DNA from: Paracidovorax wautersii
GTDB lineage: Bacteria > Pseudomonadota > Gammaproteobacteria > Burkholderiales > Burkholderiaceae_C
Direction: 5' to 3'
DNA: 64,000 nucleotides
NCBI RefSeq assembly: GCF_900113035.1
Contig: NZ_FONX01000003.1
Span: 213,860-277,859, forward strand
The translations under genes and the position numbers were made by a program. Below, piece after piece: positions 55,494 through 64,000 of this stretch. Numbering within the stretch: position 1 is the first letter of the stretch; every line of letters begins with the position of its first letter. A model generated the notes under the pieces. It made no database searches. It worked only from the letters and a program-made list of their open reading frames with translations, and was not told where the DNA came from.

Positions 55494-55505
55494 AGGGAAT
55501 TCCCT
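55494..55505. promoter_or_regulatory. Perfect palindrome AGGGAATTCCCT upstream of cas3
   Basis: A 12-bp perfect inverted repeat lies in the 264-bp gap between the divergent degP and cas3 genes, about 110 bp before the cas3 start. It could be an operator for the cas operon. No promoter boxes are clear around it, so this is a weak call. Confidence 0.3.
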
Positions 55506-55612
55506 CCTCGGTGCCGGCCTCCAGTGACACGCCCCGGCCCCTTGTCCACAATGCAACGCGACGCGCCCCCCTACACGCCTGGGAGCAGAGCGCGGCCTCT
55601 GTCTGTGAACCA

Positions 55613-57958
55613 ATGGGGGAGGGAATAGCGTTGACAGAAGAAGACGACGACACGCCCGAGGCAATACGGGCCCCGGCATCCGCCGGCACGTCCAGCCCAG
55701 CGGATTTCTACGCGCATTCGGTCCAAGGCCAGCCAGAGAGCCGCTGGCAGACGCTGCCCGATCACCTGCACGCCGTGGGCCGCATGGCCGGCGAATCCGC
55801 CGCCGCGTTCCATGCCAGGGAACTGGCCCAGGCGATGGGCTGGCTGCACGATCTGGGCAAATACACCGAGGCCTTCCAGGCACGGCTGCGCGGCAGCCCC
55901 GTGCGCGTGGACCATTCCACCTGGGGCGCCCGCATCGCCCAAGAACGCCTGGGCACCATGGGCCGCGTGCTGGCCTACGGCATCGCGGGGCACCACGCGG
56001 GCCTGGCCAACGGAGAAGGTGAAGGCGAACGCACGGCACTCGCGGACCGGCTGGCTGGCACAGACCTGCCACCGCTGGATACGGCCTGGGAAAAAGACAT
56101 CACCCTGCCCGCCAAGCTGGGGGCACCCGCAGGTTTCCAGCTGTATGGCAAGAACCTGCAAGAGGCCAAAGACCGGCAGCCCTTCCAGCTGGCGTTTCTG
56201 TCGCGCATGCTGTTTTCCTGCCTGGTGGATGCAGACTTCATCGATACCGAGCGCTTCTACCTCCAGTCCCAGGGCGACCCGGACCATCGCAACGCCGGCC
56301 CGGCCCATCCGCCACTGACGGCCTTGCGCGAGCAGCTCGACCACTACCTGGGCCAATTCAAGGCCGATAGCGACGTGAACCGGCTGCGCGCCGACATCCT
56401 GCGCCAGGTTCGCCAGGGCGCCGAGCACCGGCCGGGCCTCTTTTCGCTGACGGTGCCCACGGGCGGCGGCAAGACCCTGGCTTCGCTCGCCTTTGCGCTG
56501 GACCACGCCATCCGCCACGGGCTGCGGCGCGTGATCTTCGTGATCCCGTTCACCAGCATCGTCGAGCAGAACGCTGCCGTGTTCCGCAAGGCCCTGGGCC
56601 CGCTGGGCGATGCCGCCGTGCTGGAGCACCACAGCGCCTTCACCGAACGCCAGCCGCCCCGCGACGACCCGGAGAAATACCAATCGGCCCAGAAGCTGCG
56701 CCTGGCCATGGAGAACTGGGACGCGCCCATCATCGTCACCACGGCCGTGCAGTTCTTCGAAAGCCTCTTCGCCGCACGGCCCTCGCAGTGCCGCAAGCTG
56801 CACAACATCGCGGGCAGCGTCGTCGTGCTGGACGAGGCGCAGACCATGCCGCTCAAGCTGCTCAAGCCCTGCGTCGCCACCATCGACGAGCTGGCACGCA
56901 ACTACCGCGCGAGCGTGGTGCTCTGCACCGCCACCCAGCCGGCGCTGGAGGCCCCCGCATTCGATGGCGGACTGACGGGCGTGCGCGAACTGGCGCCCGA
57001 ACCCACTCGGCTGTTCCAGCAGCTGGAACGGGTGCGCGTGCGCCACATCGGCACGCTGGACGACGCGGCCCTGGCCGGGCACATGCGCGAGCGCGAGCAG
57101 GTGCTGTGCATCGTCAACAACCGCCGCCATGCCCGGGCCTTGTATGAAGCCATGGCCGACCTGCCCGGCGCGCGGCACCTGACCACGCTGATGTGCGCGA
57201 AGCACCGCAGCGAAGTGCTGAACGAGATCCGGCAGATGCTCAAGGCGGGCCAGCCCTGCCGTGTCGTCAGCACCAGCCTGATCGAAGCCGGCGTCGATGT
57301 CGATTTCCCCGCCGTGCTGCGCGCCGAAGCCGGTCTGGACTCCATCGCCCAGGCCGCCGGCCGCTGCAACCGCGAAGGCCGCAGGAGTCCCGACGCCAGC
57401 GAGGTGCTGGTGTTCGCCAATGCCAACGAAGACTGGGCGCCGCCGCCCGAACTGAAGCAATACGCACAGACCGCCCGCGAGGTGCTACGCCAGTGCTCCC
57501 ACGCCCCGCTCTCGCCCGACGCCATCACCCGCTACTTCGCCCAGCTGTACTGGCAAAAGGGCAGCAAGGAACTCGACGCGCCGGACCTCATGGGCCTGCT
57601 CGAGGCCAGCCGGCCCGAAAGCCTGCCGATGGAGACCCTGGCGACGAAGTTCCGCATGATCGACAGCGTGCAGATGCCGGTGGTCGTGCCGTATGACGAC
57701 GAAGCCAGGGATGCGCTGGAGCAGCTGCGGTTCGCCGAAGGCAGCGTGGGACTGGCACGCAAGCTGCAGCCGTATCTGGTGCAGTTGCCACGGCAAGGGT
57801 TCGATGCGCTGTACCAGGCCCGGGCCATAGAGCCGGTGGCACCGGGAAAGTGGGGGGACCAATTCATGGTGTTGACGCACATGGATCTCTACCACCCACG
57901 GTTCGGACTGCACTGGGACAACCCCACGTTCATTCACAGCGAACGCTTGAATTGGTAA
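55613..57958 (+). CDS. cas3: CRISPR-associated helicase-nuclease Cas3 (type I-C)
   Basis: A protein of about 780 residues that is recruited by Cascade to unwind and shred target DNA. The N-terminal HD nuclease shows 'MGWLHDLGKYTEAFQ' near residue 78, 'VDHSTWGAR' and 'GIAGHHAGLANG'. The SF2 helicase has Walker A 'TVPTGGGKTLASLAFALDHA' near residue 282, the DEAD-like box 'VVVLDEAQTMPL', 'LCTATQPAL' and motif VI 'AQAAGRCNREGR'. The ATG at 55613 has no clear ribosome binding site; a TTG at 55631 follows GGGAGGGA at a good distance and may be the true start. It heads the I-C operon and is separated from cas5c by 52 bp. Confidence 0.93.
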   Translation: MGEGIALTEEDDDTPEAIRAPASAGTSSPADFYAHSVQGQPESRWQTLPDHLHAVGRMAGESAAAFHARELAQAMGWLHDLGKYTEAFQARLRGSPVRVDHSTWGARIAQERLGTMGRVLAYGIAGHHAGLANGEGEGERTALADRLAGTDLPPLDTAWEKDITLPAKLGAPAGFQLYGKNLQEAKDRQPFQLAFLSRMLFSCLVDADFIDTERFYLQSQGDPDHRNAGPAHPPLTALREQLDHYLGQFKADSDVNRLRADILRQVRQGAEHRPGLFSLTVPTGGGKTLASLAFALDHAIRHGLRRVIFVIPFTSIVEQNAAVFRKALGPLGDAAVLEHHSAFTERQPPRDDPEKYQSAQKLRLAMENWDAPIIVTTAVQFFESLFAARPSQCRKLHNIAGSVVVLDEAQTMPLKLLKPCVATIDELARNYRASVVLCTATQPALEAPAFDGGLTGVRELAPEPTRLFQQLERVRVRHIGTLDDAALAGHMREREQVLCIVNNRRHARALYEAMADLPGARHLTTLMCAKHRSEVLNEIRQMLKAGQPCRVVSTSLIEAGVDVDFPAVLRAEAGLDSIAQAAGRCNREGRRSPDASEVLVFANANEDWAPPPELKQYAQTAREVLRQCSHAPLSPDAITRYFAQLYWQKGSKELDAPDLMGLLEASRPESLPMETLATKFRMIDSVQMPVVVPYDDEARDALEQLRFAEGSVGLARKLQPYLVQLPRQGFDALYQARAIEPVAPGKWGDQFMVLTHMDLYHPRFGLHWDNPTFIHSERLNW

Positions 57959-58010
57959 GACTGGCGTAGGAAAGCCAGCGGATGATCACCTTCCACAATA
58001 GGGAGAGGCT

Positions 58011-58685
58011 ATGGCCTATGGAGTGAAATTGAAGATATGGGGTGACCGCGCCTGCTTCACCCGGCCCGAGATGAAGGTGGAGCGTGTGAGTTACGACGCC
58101 ATCACCCCTTCCGCCGCCCGCGGCATCCTGGATGCGATCCACTGGAAGCCCGCCATCCGCTGGTCCATCGACCGCATTCACGTGCTCAAGCCCATCCGCT
58201 TCGAGTCCATCCGGCGCAACGAAGTGGGGGGCAAGCTCTCCCCCGCCAGCGTCGCCAAGGCCATGAAGGCTGGCACGCCGGCCGGCCTGGCGAACTACGT
58301 TGATGAAGACCGCCAGCAGCGCGCCGCGACCATCCTGCGCGATGTGGCCTATGTGATCGAAGCGCACTTCGAGCTGACGGCCAAGGCCGGGCCCGACGAT
58401 TCGGTGGGCAAGCATCTGGATATCTTCAATCGCCGTGCCCGCAAGGGGCAGTGCTTTCAGCAGCCGTGCATGGGCGTGCGGGAGTTCCCGGCCAGCTTTG
58501 CGCTGCTGGAAGAAGGCGACCCGATACCGTCTCCGCATGAAAGCCTGCTGGAGCCACGCGATCTGGGCTGGACGCTGCACGACATCGATTTCGACCGCGG
58601 CATGGCGCCCCGCTTCTTCCGGGCGCAGATGGTGGGCGGCGTGATCGAGGTGCCGCCCTGGCACAGCGAGGAGGTGAAATCATGA
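58011..58685 (+). CDS. cas5c: Cas5c (Cas5d), crRNA-processing Cascade subunit
   Basis: A 224-residue RAMP-fold protein that in type I-C systems replaces Cas6: it cuts pre-crRNA at the base of the repeat hairpin and stays on the 5' handle. The block 'GKHLDIFNRRARKGQCFQQPCMGVREFPA' carries Lys134-His135, corresponding to the catalytic Lys-His pair of Bacillus halodurans Cas5d. 'GVKLKIWGDRACFTRPEMKVERVSYDAITPSAARGILDAIHWKPAIRW' is the family N-terminus. Its stop overlaps the cas8c start by ATGA. No cas6 gene is present, as expected. Confidence 0.94.
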   Translation: MAYGVKLKIWGDRACFTRPEMKVERVSYDAITPSAARGILDAIHWKPAIRWSIDRIHVLKPIRFESIRRNEVGGKLSPASVAKAMKAGTPAGLANYVDEDRQQRAATILRDVAYVIEAHFELTAKAGPDDSVGKHLDIFNRRARKGQCFQQPCMGVREFPASFALLEEGDPIPSPHESLLEPRDLGWTLHDIDFDRGMAPRFFRAQMVGGVIEVPPWHSEEVKS

Positions 58686-60541
58686 TCCTGCAGGCCCTGG
58701 CCACCTACTACCAGCGCCTGCTGGCCCGCGGTGAGGAGGGTCTCTCGCCCTTCGGCTACAGCCCCGAGAAGATCAGCTACGAAATCCTGCTGGCGCCCGA
58801 TGGCCGCGTGGTGGATGTGAACGACATCCGCGACACCTCGGGCAAGAAGCCCCTGCCGCGCCTGATGAACGTGCCGCAGCCGGAAAAGCGCACGGTGGGC
58901 ATCAAGTCGAACTTTCTCTGGGACAAGACCAGCTACGTGCTGGGCGCCAGCGCCACCAGCAAACGCGCGGACAAGGAGCACGAAGCCTTCAAGGCGCTGC
59001 ACCAGCAAAGCCTGGCGGGCACTGACGACGCAGGGCTCAAGGCATTCCTCGCCTTCCTGTCGAGTTGGAGCCCCGAGCGCTTCGCCGCTGCGCCGTTCAC
59101 GGAAGAGATGCTGGATACCAATGTGGTCTTCCGGCTGGATGGCGAGAAAGCCTATCTGCACGAACGCCCGGCTGCGCAGAAGGTGCGAGCGACACTTCTT
59201 GCCTCACAGGAAGAAGACGCCTTGCTTGGAACATGTTTGGTGACTGGGGAACGGGCCACACTTGCACGCTTGCATGCGTCAATTAAGGGCGTTCTCGGAT
59301 CTCAGACAAATGGTGCGTCCATAGCGTCGTTCAACGACGATGCTTATCTGTCTTACCGAGGATCCAACCTCAAGGCTTTGTCCGCAAAGAAAGAGAACAA
59401 CACAGGTGCAAATGCTCCTATCTCCGTTCAAGCCGCTTTCGCATACACCACTGTACTCAACCATCTGCTGCGCCGAGGCGATAACAATCGCCAGCGGCTT
59501 CAGATGGGCGATGCCACCGTGGTGTTCTGGGCCGAGGCCGCCAGCGAAGATGAAGCGCAGGCCGCTGAATCCTTATTGACCGCCACCTGGGAATGGGACG
59601 AAGCCCCGACGGACGCGCAGGAGTCCGGCGCGCTGCGCCTCGCACTTGAAAAGCTCGTCCTAGGCCGGCCGCTGCGCGAAATAGACCCACGCCTCAGCGA
59701 GACCACACGCATCTACGTACTTGGCCTCGCGCCCAACGCATCGCGCCTCTCCATCCGATTCTGGACGGCGAACACGCTGGGAGCCTTGGCGCAAAACGTG
59801 GCCTGGCATGCGCGCGACTTGAGTCTTCAACCTGCACGCTGGAAGGTCATGCCATCGCTGTGGCGTCTGGTGCTGGCCACCGCCCCGTCACGAGACGGCC
59901 GCGCCAAAGCCGAAGACGTGCCGCCGCAATTGGCCGGAGAACTGATGCGATCCATCCTGCAAGGCCACCGCTACCCCGGAAGCCTACTGGCCAACACGCT
60001 GATGCGTATGCGCGCCGACGGCGACCTGTCGGAGGTACGCGTAGCGATCTGCAAGGCTGTATTGGCACGCTCCGGGCGGCTTGCCGAAGCTACCGCAACA
60101 AACAACGTCACAGAGGAGGTTCCCGTGAGTCTCGACAAGCAATCCACCAACCCGGGCTACCGGCTGGGCCGCCTCTTCGCGGTGCTGGAGGCGGTGCAGC
60201 GCAGCGCCCTGGGCGGCCAGGTCAACGCCACCATCCGCGACCGCTACTACGGCGCCGCATCGGCCACTCCCGCATCAGTCTTCCCCGTGCTGCTGCGCAA
60301 CACCCAGAACCACCTGGGCAAGCTGCGCAAGGACAAGCCCGGCCTGGCCGTGAACCTGGAAAAAGACATCCGCGAGATCGTCGATGGCCTGCCGGAGCAG
60401 TTCCCCCGCAGCCTGCGCATCGAGGACCAGGGCCGCTTCGCCATCGGCTACTACCACCAGTCCCAAAACCGCTTCATGAAGGGCGAAGACAGCACCGCCA
60501 CCGATTCCAACGCAGACACCACCGAGGGAGCCTCCGCATGA
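58682..60541 (+). CDS. cas8c: Cas8c (Csd1), large Cascade subunit
   Basis: A 619-residue type I-C large subunit that recognises the PAM and starts R-loop formation. The N-terminal '[45 protein letters not shown]' and '[12 protein letters not shown]' are family marks, as is '[43 protein letters not shown]'. The DNA from roughly 59170 to 59480, which encodes that conserved core, is clearly less GC-rich and uses different codons from the rest, suggesting a recombined segment. The C-terminal 138 codons also encode Cas11c from an internal start. It overlaps cas7c by ATGA. Confidence 0.93.
   Translation: MILQALATYYQRLLARGEEGLSPFGYSPEKISYEILLAPDGRVVDVNDIRDTSGKKPLPRLMNVPQPEKRTVGIKSNFLWDKTSYVLGASATSKRADKEHEAFKALHQQSLAGTDDAGLKAFLAFLSSWSPERFAAAPFTEEMLDTNVVFRLDGEKAYLHERPAAQKVRATLLASQEEDALLGTCLVTGERATLARLHASIKGVLGSQTNGASIASFNDDAYLSYRGSNLKALSAKKENNTGANAPISVQAAFAYTTVLNHLLRRGDNNRQRLQMGDATVVFWAEAASEDEAQAAESLLTATWEWDEAPTDAQESGALRLALEKLVLGRPLREIDPRLSETTRIYVLGLAPNASRLSIRFWTANTLGALAQNVAWHARDLSLQPARWKVMPSLWRLVLATAPSRDGRAKAEDVPPQLAGELMRSILQGHRYPGSLLANTLMRMRADGDLSEVRVAICKAVLARSGRLAEATATNNVTEEVPVSLDKQSTNPGYRLGRLFAVLEAVQRSALGGQVNATIRDRYYGAASATPASVFPVLLRNTQNHLGKLRKDKPGLAVNLEKDIREIVDGLPEQFPRSLRIEDQGRFAIGYYHQSQNRFMKGEDSTATDSNADTTEGASA
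60125..60541 (+). CDS. cas11c: Cas11c, small Cascade subunit from an internal start inside cas8c
   Basis: In type I-C systems the small subunit is made from an internal, in-frame start in cas8c (established for other I-C systems). Here a near-perfect Shine-Dalgarno, AGGAGGT at 60114-60120, sits four bases before an in-frame GTG at 60125. The product is 138 residues: it begins '[31 protein letters not shown]', is largely helical, and ends with an acidic tail rich in Asp, Thr and Ala. Size and place match known Cas11c. It should line the inner belly of Cascade and stabilise the non-target strand. The ribosome site would have no purpose inside a single long gene. Confidence 0.88.
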   Translation: MSLDKQSTNPGYRLGRLFAVLEAVQRSALGGQVNATIRDRYYGAASATPASVFPVLLRNTQNHLGKLRKDKPGLAVNLEKDIREIVDGLPEQFPRSLRIEDQGRFAIGYYHQSQNRFMKGEDSTATDSNADTTEGASA

Positions 60542-61434
60542 CCGCCATCGCCCACCGCTACGAATTCGTCTATCTGTTCGACATCACCAACGGCAACCCC
60601 AACGGCGACCCGGACGCCGGCAACCTGCCACGCCTGGACCCGGAAACCAACCGCGGGCTGGTGACCGATGTGTGCCTCAAGCGCAAGATCCGCAACTTCG
60701 TGAGCCTGGACAAGGAAGACACGCCCGGCCATGCGATCTACATGCAGGAAAAGGCCGTGCTCAACCAGCAGCACCAGAAGGCGTGGGAAGCGCTCGGCAT
60801 TCCGCCCGATGCCAAGGAGCAGTTCAAGAAGCTGCCCAAGGACGAAGCCAAGGCCCGCGAGATCACCGCCTGGATGTGCGCCAACTTCTTCGACGTGCGC
60901 ACCTTCGGCGCCGTGATGACCACGGGCGTGAACGCCGGCCAGGTGCGTGGCCCCGTGCAGATGGCCTTCGCCACCTCCATCGACCCGGTGGTGCCGCTGG
61001 AGATCTCCATCACCCGCATGGCCGTCACCACCGAGAAAGAGGCCGAAGCCCAGAGCGGCGACAACCGCACCATGGGCCGCAAGCACATCATTCCCTATGG
61101 CCTCTACCGTGCCCACGGCTTCATCTCGGCCAAGCTGGCCGAGCGCACGGGCTTCTCGCCGGCGGACCTGGATCTCTTCTGGAACGCGCTCCTCAACATG
61201 TTCGAGCACGACCGCTCCGCCGCACGCGGCGAGATGGCAGCGCGCAAGCTCATCGTCTTCGAGCACGAAAGCGCCATGGGCAACGCGCCCGCGCATGTGC
61301 TGTTCGATGCCGTGAAGGTCGAGCGCTCGCAGCCCGAAGCGGACGCCGCCGCACCGCGCCGTTTCGCGGACTACCGCGTCAGCATCGACCATGCCGCCAT
61401 TCCTGCGGGCGTGTCGGTCCGCGAACGCCTCTGA
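60538..61434 (+). CDS. cas7c: Cas7c (Csd2), Cascade backbone subunit
   Basis: A 298-residue backbone protein that binds crRNA in multiple copies. Conserved blocks: '[48 protein letters not shown]', '[47 protein letters not shown]', and '[19 protein letters not shown]'. Length fits the family. The ATG shares four bases with the cas8c stop. Cas4 follows 32 bp downstream. Confidence 0.95.
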   Translation: MTAIAHRYEFVYLFDITNGNPNGDPDAGNLPRLDPETNRGLVTDVCLKRKIRNFVSLDKEDTPGHAIYMQEKAVLNQQHQKAWEALGIPPDAKEQFKKLPKDEAKAREITAWMCANFFDVRTFGAVMTTGVNAGQVRGPVQMAFATSIDPVVPLEISITRMAVTTEKEAEAQSGDNRTMGRKHIIPYGLYRAHGFISAKLAERTGFSPADLDLFWNALLNMFEHDRSAARGEMAARKLIVFEHESAMGNAPAHVLFDAVKVERSQPEADAAAPRRFADYRVSIDHAAIPAGVSVRERL

Positions 61435-61466
61435 CCCCAAGGCCGCCAGGAACCGGAGCAGACGCC

Positions 61467-62156
61467 ATGGATGGGGACGAGGACTATCTGCCCCTTTCGG
61501 CCCTGCAGCACTACCTCTACTGCCCGCGCCAATGCGCGCTCATCCATGTGGAGCAGCAGTGGGCCGAAAGCCGTCACACGGCCGAGGGCCGGGTACTGCA
61601 CGAACAGGCCGACAAGCCGCGCGGCGAACGCCGCCGCGGCGTGCGCACCATCACGGCGCTGCCCCTGGCACATGCCGGCCTGCGCCTCGGCGGCATTGCC
61701 GACGTGGTGGAGCTGCATGATGGGCCCGACGGTGAACAAGCCTTCCCGGTCGAATACAAGCGCGGCCGGCCCAAGGCCCACCGGGCGGACGAGGTGCAGC
61801 TGTGCAGCCAGGCCCTCTGCCTGGAAGACATGCTGGACCAGCCCGTGCCGCAAGGCGCACTCTTCTACGGCGCCACCCGCCGCCGCACCGACGTGGTGTT
61901 CGACGCCGAACTGCGCCGCCTGACGCTGGACACCATCGCCGCCACCCGGGCCATGCTGGATGCCGGCATCACCCCGACGGCCGAATACAGCGCCCGGCGC
62001 TGCGACGCCTGCTCGCTCATCGATCTATGCCAGCCCCGGCTGCTGCAGCGCCGCACCGGCGTCAATGCCTGGCTGGCGCGGCAGCTCAAGAGCGATCGCA
62101 ACGACAACGGCAACCATGAAGGCGGCGAGGAGCGCGGCACATGCGACGGCAACTGA
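61467..62156 (+). CDS. cas4: Cas4 adaptation nuclease
   Basis: A 229-residue RecB-like [4Fe-4S] nuclease that trims prespacers and helps select PAM-bearing ones. Iron-sulfur cysteines are visible at the ends: Cys19/Cys23 ('YLYCPRQCALIH') and Cys179, Cys182, Cys188 ('RRCDACSLIDLCQPR'). The nuclease core has Asp79 ('GIADVVEL'), Glu96 and Lys98 ('FPVEYKRGRPK'). The ATG at 61467 places the first Cys in family register. Its 3' end overlaps cas1 by 16 bp, consistent with a Cas4-Cas1 complex. Confidence 0.94.
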   Translation: MDGDEDYLPLSALQHYLYCPRQCALIHVEQQWAESRHTAEGRVLHEQADKPRGERRRGVRTITALPLAHAGLRLGGIADVVELHDGPDGEQAFPVEYKRGRPKAHRADEVQLCSQALCLEDMLDQPVPQGALFYGATRRRTDVVFDAELRRLTLDTIAATRAMLDAGITPTAEYSARRCDACSLIDLCQPRLLQRRTGVNAWLARQLKSDRNDNGNHEGGEERGTCDGN

Positions 62157-63181
62157 ACACGCTCTACGTCACCACCGAGGGCGCCTGGCTGCACAAGGAC
62201 GGCGCCAATATCGTCATGGAGGTCGAGCAGCAGGTGCGCGCCCGTCTGCCCGTCCACATGCTGGAAAGCCTGGTGTGCTTCGGCAGGGTGCTGGTGTCGC
62301 CGCCGCTGCTGGGCTACTGCGCGGAGCAAGGCATCACCACCTGCTTTCTCACGCCGAACGGCAAGTTCCTGGCCCGCGTGGAAGGCCCTGTCTCCGGCAA
62401 CGTGCTGCTGCGCCGGCAGCAGTACCGTGCCAGCGACGACCCGGCCCGGTGCTCTGCCATCGTCTGCAACCTGCTGCAGGGCAAGCTGCACAACCAGCGC
62501 GCCGTGCTGGGCCGGGCGCTGCGCGATCACGGCGGCAAGCTGGAGGCCGAGAACGAAGCCGCGCTGCAGCACGCCCACACCCGGCTGGAACGCATCGCGC
62601 GCCAGCTGTCGCCCGAGCAGTCCGTGGATCTGCTGCGCGGCTACGAAGGCGAAGCGGCTCAGGCGTACTTCGGCGTCTTCGACCATCTGGTGCGCGCGCA
62701 GGAGCCCGCCATGCGCTTCACCGGCCGCAGCCGCAGGCCGCCACTCGATGCCGTCAACGCACTGCTATCGTTTCTGTACACCCTGGTCACGCACGACTGC
62801 CGCTCCGCGCTGGAAAGCGTGGGGCTGGACCCCGCTGTGGGTTTTCTGCACCGCGACCGCCCCGGCCGGCCCAGCCTGGCGCTGGACCTGCTGGAAGAAT
62901 TCCGCCCCCTGATGGCCGACCGCCTGGCCCTGTCGCTCATCAACCTGAGGCAGATCGGCGAACGCGATTTCCAGACCCTGGACAACGGCGCCGTGCTGCT
63001 GCGCGAGGAATCCCGCAAGACCGTCCTCACCGCGTACCAGGAGCGCAAGCGCGAAGAGCTGCGGCACGTGTTCCTGGAAGAAAAAGCGCCCATCGGCCTG
63101 TTCCCGTTCATCCAGGCCCAACTGCTCGCTCGCCATCTGCGCGGCGACCTGGACGCCTACCCACCGTTCCTCTGGAAGTAG
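62141..63181 (+). CDS. cas1: Cas1 integrase (type I-C)
   Basis: A 346-residue spacer integrase. 'LNTLYVTTEGAWLHKDGANIVMEVE' is the N-terminal strand domain. Metal-site residues are Glu169 ('LRGYEGEAAQAYF'), His237 ('VGFLHRDRPGRPSLALDLLEEFRP') and Asp249 in the same block. It joins prespacer ends to the leader-side and spacer-side of the first repeat as a complex with Cas2. It starts within the end of cas4. Confidence 0.96.
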   Translation: MRRQLNTLYVTTEGAWLHKDGANIVMEVEQQVRARLPVHMLESLVCFGRVLVSPPLLGYCAEQGITTCFLTPNGKFLARVEGPVSGNVLLRRQQYRASDDPARCSAIVCNLLQGKLHNQRAVLGRALRDHGGKLEAENEAALQHAHTRLERIARQLSPEQSVDLLRGYEGEAAQAYFGVFDHLVRAQEPAMRFTGRSRRPPLDAVNALLSFLYTLVTHDCRSALESVGLDPAVGFLHRDRPGRPSLALDLLEEFRPLMADRLALSLINLRQIGERDFQTLDNGAVLLREESRKTVLTAYQERKREELRHVFLEEKAPIGLFPFIQAQLLARHLRGDLDAYPPFLWK

Positions 63182-63205
63182 CAAGAAGAAGGAAAGCGAC
63201 GCGCC

Positions 63206-63496
63206 ATGATGGTCCTGGTGAGCTACGACGTCCGATCGCAAGACAAAGCCGGTGCCCGCCGCCTGCGCCAGATCGCCAAGGCCTGCCTGGACTTCGGCCA
63301 GCGCGTACAGTTCTCCGTCTTCGAGATCGAGGTGGATACTGCCCAGTGGGTCGCGCTGAAAGCCCGCCTGACCCAGATCATCGACCCCAGCCAGGACAGC
63401 CTGCGCTTCTACTATTTGGGCCAGCACTGGCAAAGCAAAGTCGAGCACGTCGGCGCCAAGCCGGTGCTGGACCTCAACGGCCCGCTGGTTCTCTGA
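63206..63496 (+). CDS. cas2: Cas2 adaptation protein
   Basis: A 96-residue ferredoxin-fold dimer that bridges two Cas1 dimers. It begins '[44 protein letters not shown]', with Asp8 in 'VSYDV' as the conserved metal ligand. The second ATG at 63209 is an equally possible start. It ends 195 bp before the first CRISPR repeat. Confidence 0.95.
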   Translation: MMVLVSYDVRSQDKAGARRLRQIAKACLDFGQRVQFSVFEIEVDTAQWVALKARLTQIIDPSQDSLRFYYLGQHWQSKVEHVGAKPVLDLNGPLVL

Positions 63497-63691
63497 CAAC
63501 CTATCCCCAGCGCCTGCGAACCGGAAGCGACTGCCGCCTTCCAGGCGCGGTTCGCAGAGCGGTAACTCCTTGATTTCCCGAAGAATCTCGATCGACAGCG
63601 CCGGCCTTCGCCGAAAGCAGAGGCAAGGTCGCTCCGGTTCGCTGAAAAGCGGGGATTTAGCGAATGAACGCGGGCAGTTATAAAGACGCGG
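63497..63691 (+). promoter_or_regulatory. CRISPR leader
   Basis: A 195-bp non-coding stretch between cas2 and the first repeat. TATAAA at 63679-63684 is a -10-like box 7 bp before repeat 1, but no good -35 is seen 17 bp upstream. Its position next to cas2 and before the first repeat marks this side as the leader end, where new spacers enter. Confidence 0.7.
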
Positions 63692-64000
63692 GTCGCGCCC
63701 CGTGCGGGCGCGTGGGTTGAAACCGACCGGGATGCGTCAGCACGGCGGCCGGCGCATACGGTCGCGCCCCGTGCGGGCGCGTGGGTTGAAACTTGGTTGG
63801 AGAGCCAGCGGCCTTCGCCCCTGCACCGGTCGCGCCCCGTGCGGGCGCGTGGGTTGAAACGATCCTGTCTGGCGCAACGATCCCGCGGCAGTGGGTCGCG
63901 CCCCGTGCGGGCGCGTGGGTTGAAACGTTCGGGCAGCCCAACCCGGCCAGCAGCGTGCGCGGGTCGCGCCCCGTGCGGGCGCGTGGGTTGAAACGGACAA
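63692..64000 (+). CRISPR. Type I-C CRISPR array, five repeats seen, continues past the window
   Basis: Five identical 32-bp repeats start at 63692, 63761, 63829, 63895 and 63963. Each begins GTCGCGCCCC and ends GTGGGTTGAAAC. The repeat can form a GCGCCC/GGGCGC hairpin for Cas5c cleavage, leaving a handle ending TTGAAAC. Four complete spacers are 37, 36, 34 and 36 bp (63724-63760, 63793-63828, 63861-63894, 63927-63962); a fifth begins at 63995. Every repeat is preceded by G, so the unit may be 33 bp. The array is cut by the window end. Confidence 0.97.

Noticed and set aside
55613..63496. A novel defence system associated with the cas genes
   Set aside because: All genes match the standard type I-C set in canonical order; no extra effector, toxin or anti-CRISPR-like gene lies within the operon.
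63678..64000. Minus-strand open frames with a repeating THAPARGAT-type peptide
   Set aside because: The periodic peptide is just translation of the CRISPR repeats.

Overview
This window is GC-rich chromosomal DNA with dense coding and many ATGA/GTGA stop-start overlaps. The gene families (a nicotinate nic cluster, a pca operon, Bug-type solute-binding protein, TamA/TamB, acetoacetate decarboxylase with 3-hydroxybutyrate dehydrogenase, DUF1841) point to a betaproteobacterium of the Comamonadaceae, most like Acidovorax. That placement is inference from gene content and style; no 16S gene is present.

Layout. 1-1121: end of a TonB-dependent receptor and a cytochrome b561. 1143-15850: a nicotinate catabolic island. 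The minus-strand arm reads nicC, nicA, cytochrome-type nicB, MFS permease, Tat-exported nicotinamidase, MarR regulator. The plus-strand arm reads nicE, nicD, nicX, nicF, a molybdenum subunit, xdhC. The arms diverge from a 322-bp control region. Together they encode nicotinamide > nicotinate > 6-hydroxynicotinate > 2,5-dihydroxypyridine > N-formylmaleamate > maleamate > maleate > fumarate. 15875-25328: a ten-gene minus-strand operon (pcaI, pcaJ, pcaF, pcaD, cyclase, YciI, SDR, AtoE-like transporter, catC, Bug protein) opposite an IclR regulator (PcaR-like), with clear operator half-sites between them. It covers muconolactone to succinyl-CoA plus acetyl-CoA, and contains three enzymes of unknown role.

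25484-40487: housekeeping and signalling genes: a chemoreceptor, DUF1841, a GGDEF/EAL protein, diheme cytochrome c, MoxR ATPase, GNAT, a CoxE-like VWA protein, TamA and TamB. 40660-47467: tRNA-Arg(CCU), a patatin-like lipase, acetoacetate decarboxylase, 3-hydroxybutyrate dehydrogenase, a hybrid histidine kinase with a LuxR-type regulator, and an OmpA-like protein. 47468-50105: an esterase gene flanked by two large inverted-repeat elements, one predicted to fold as a three-arm junction, the other a roughly 597-bp imperfect palindrome. 50106-55348: a cardiolipin-synthase-like protein, a QseBC-type two-component system and a Do/HtrA protease.

55613-64000: a complete type I-C CRISPR-Cas system (cas3, cas5c, cas8c, cas7c, cas4, cas1, cas2), then a leader and an array that runs off the window end. 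The cas8c gene carries a strong internal ribosome binding site and in-frame GTG start for a 138-residue Cas11c small subunit. No wholly unknown defence or metabolic system is evident. The best leads are the split nicotinate dehydrogenase with a degenerate molybdenum-type domain fused to cytochromes, the exported nicotinamidase, the unexplained cyclase/YciI/SDR enzymes in the pca operon, the two structured repeat elements, and the mosaic centre of cas8c.
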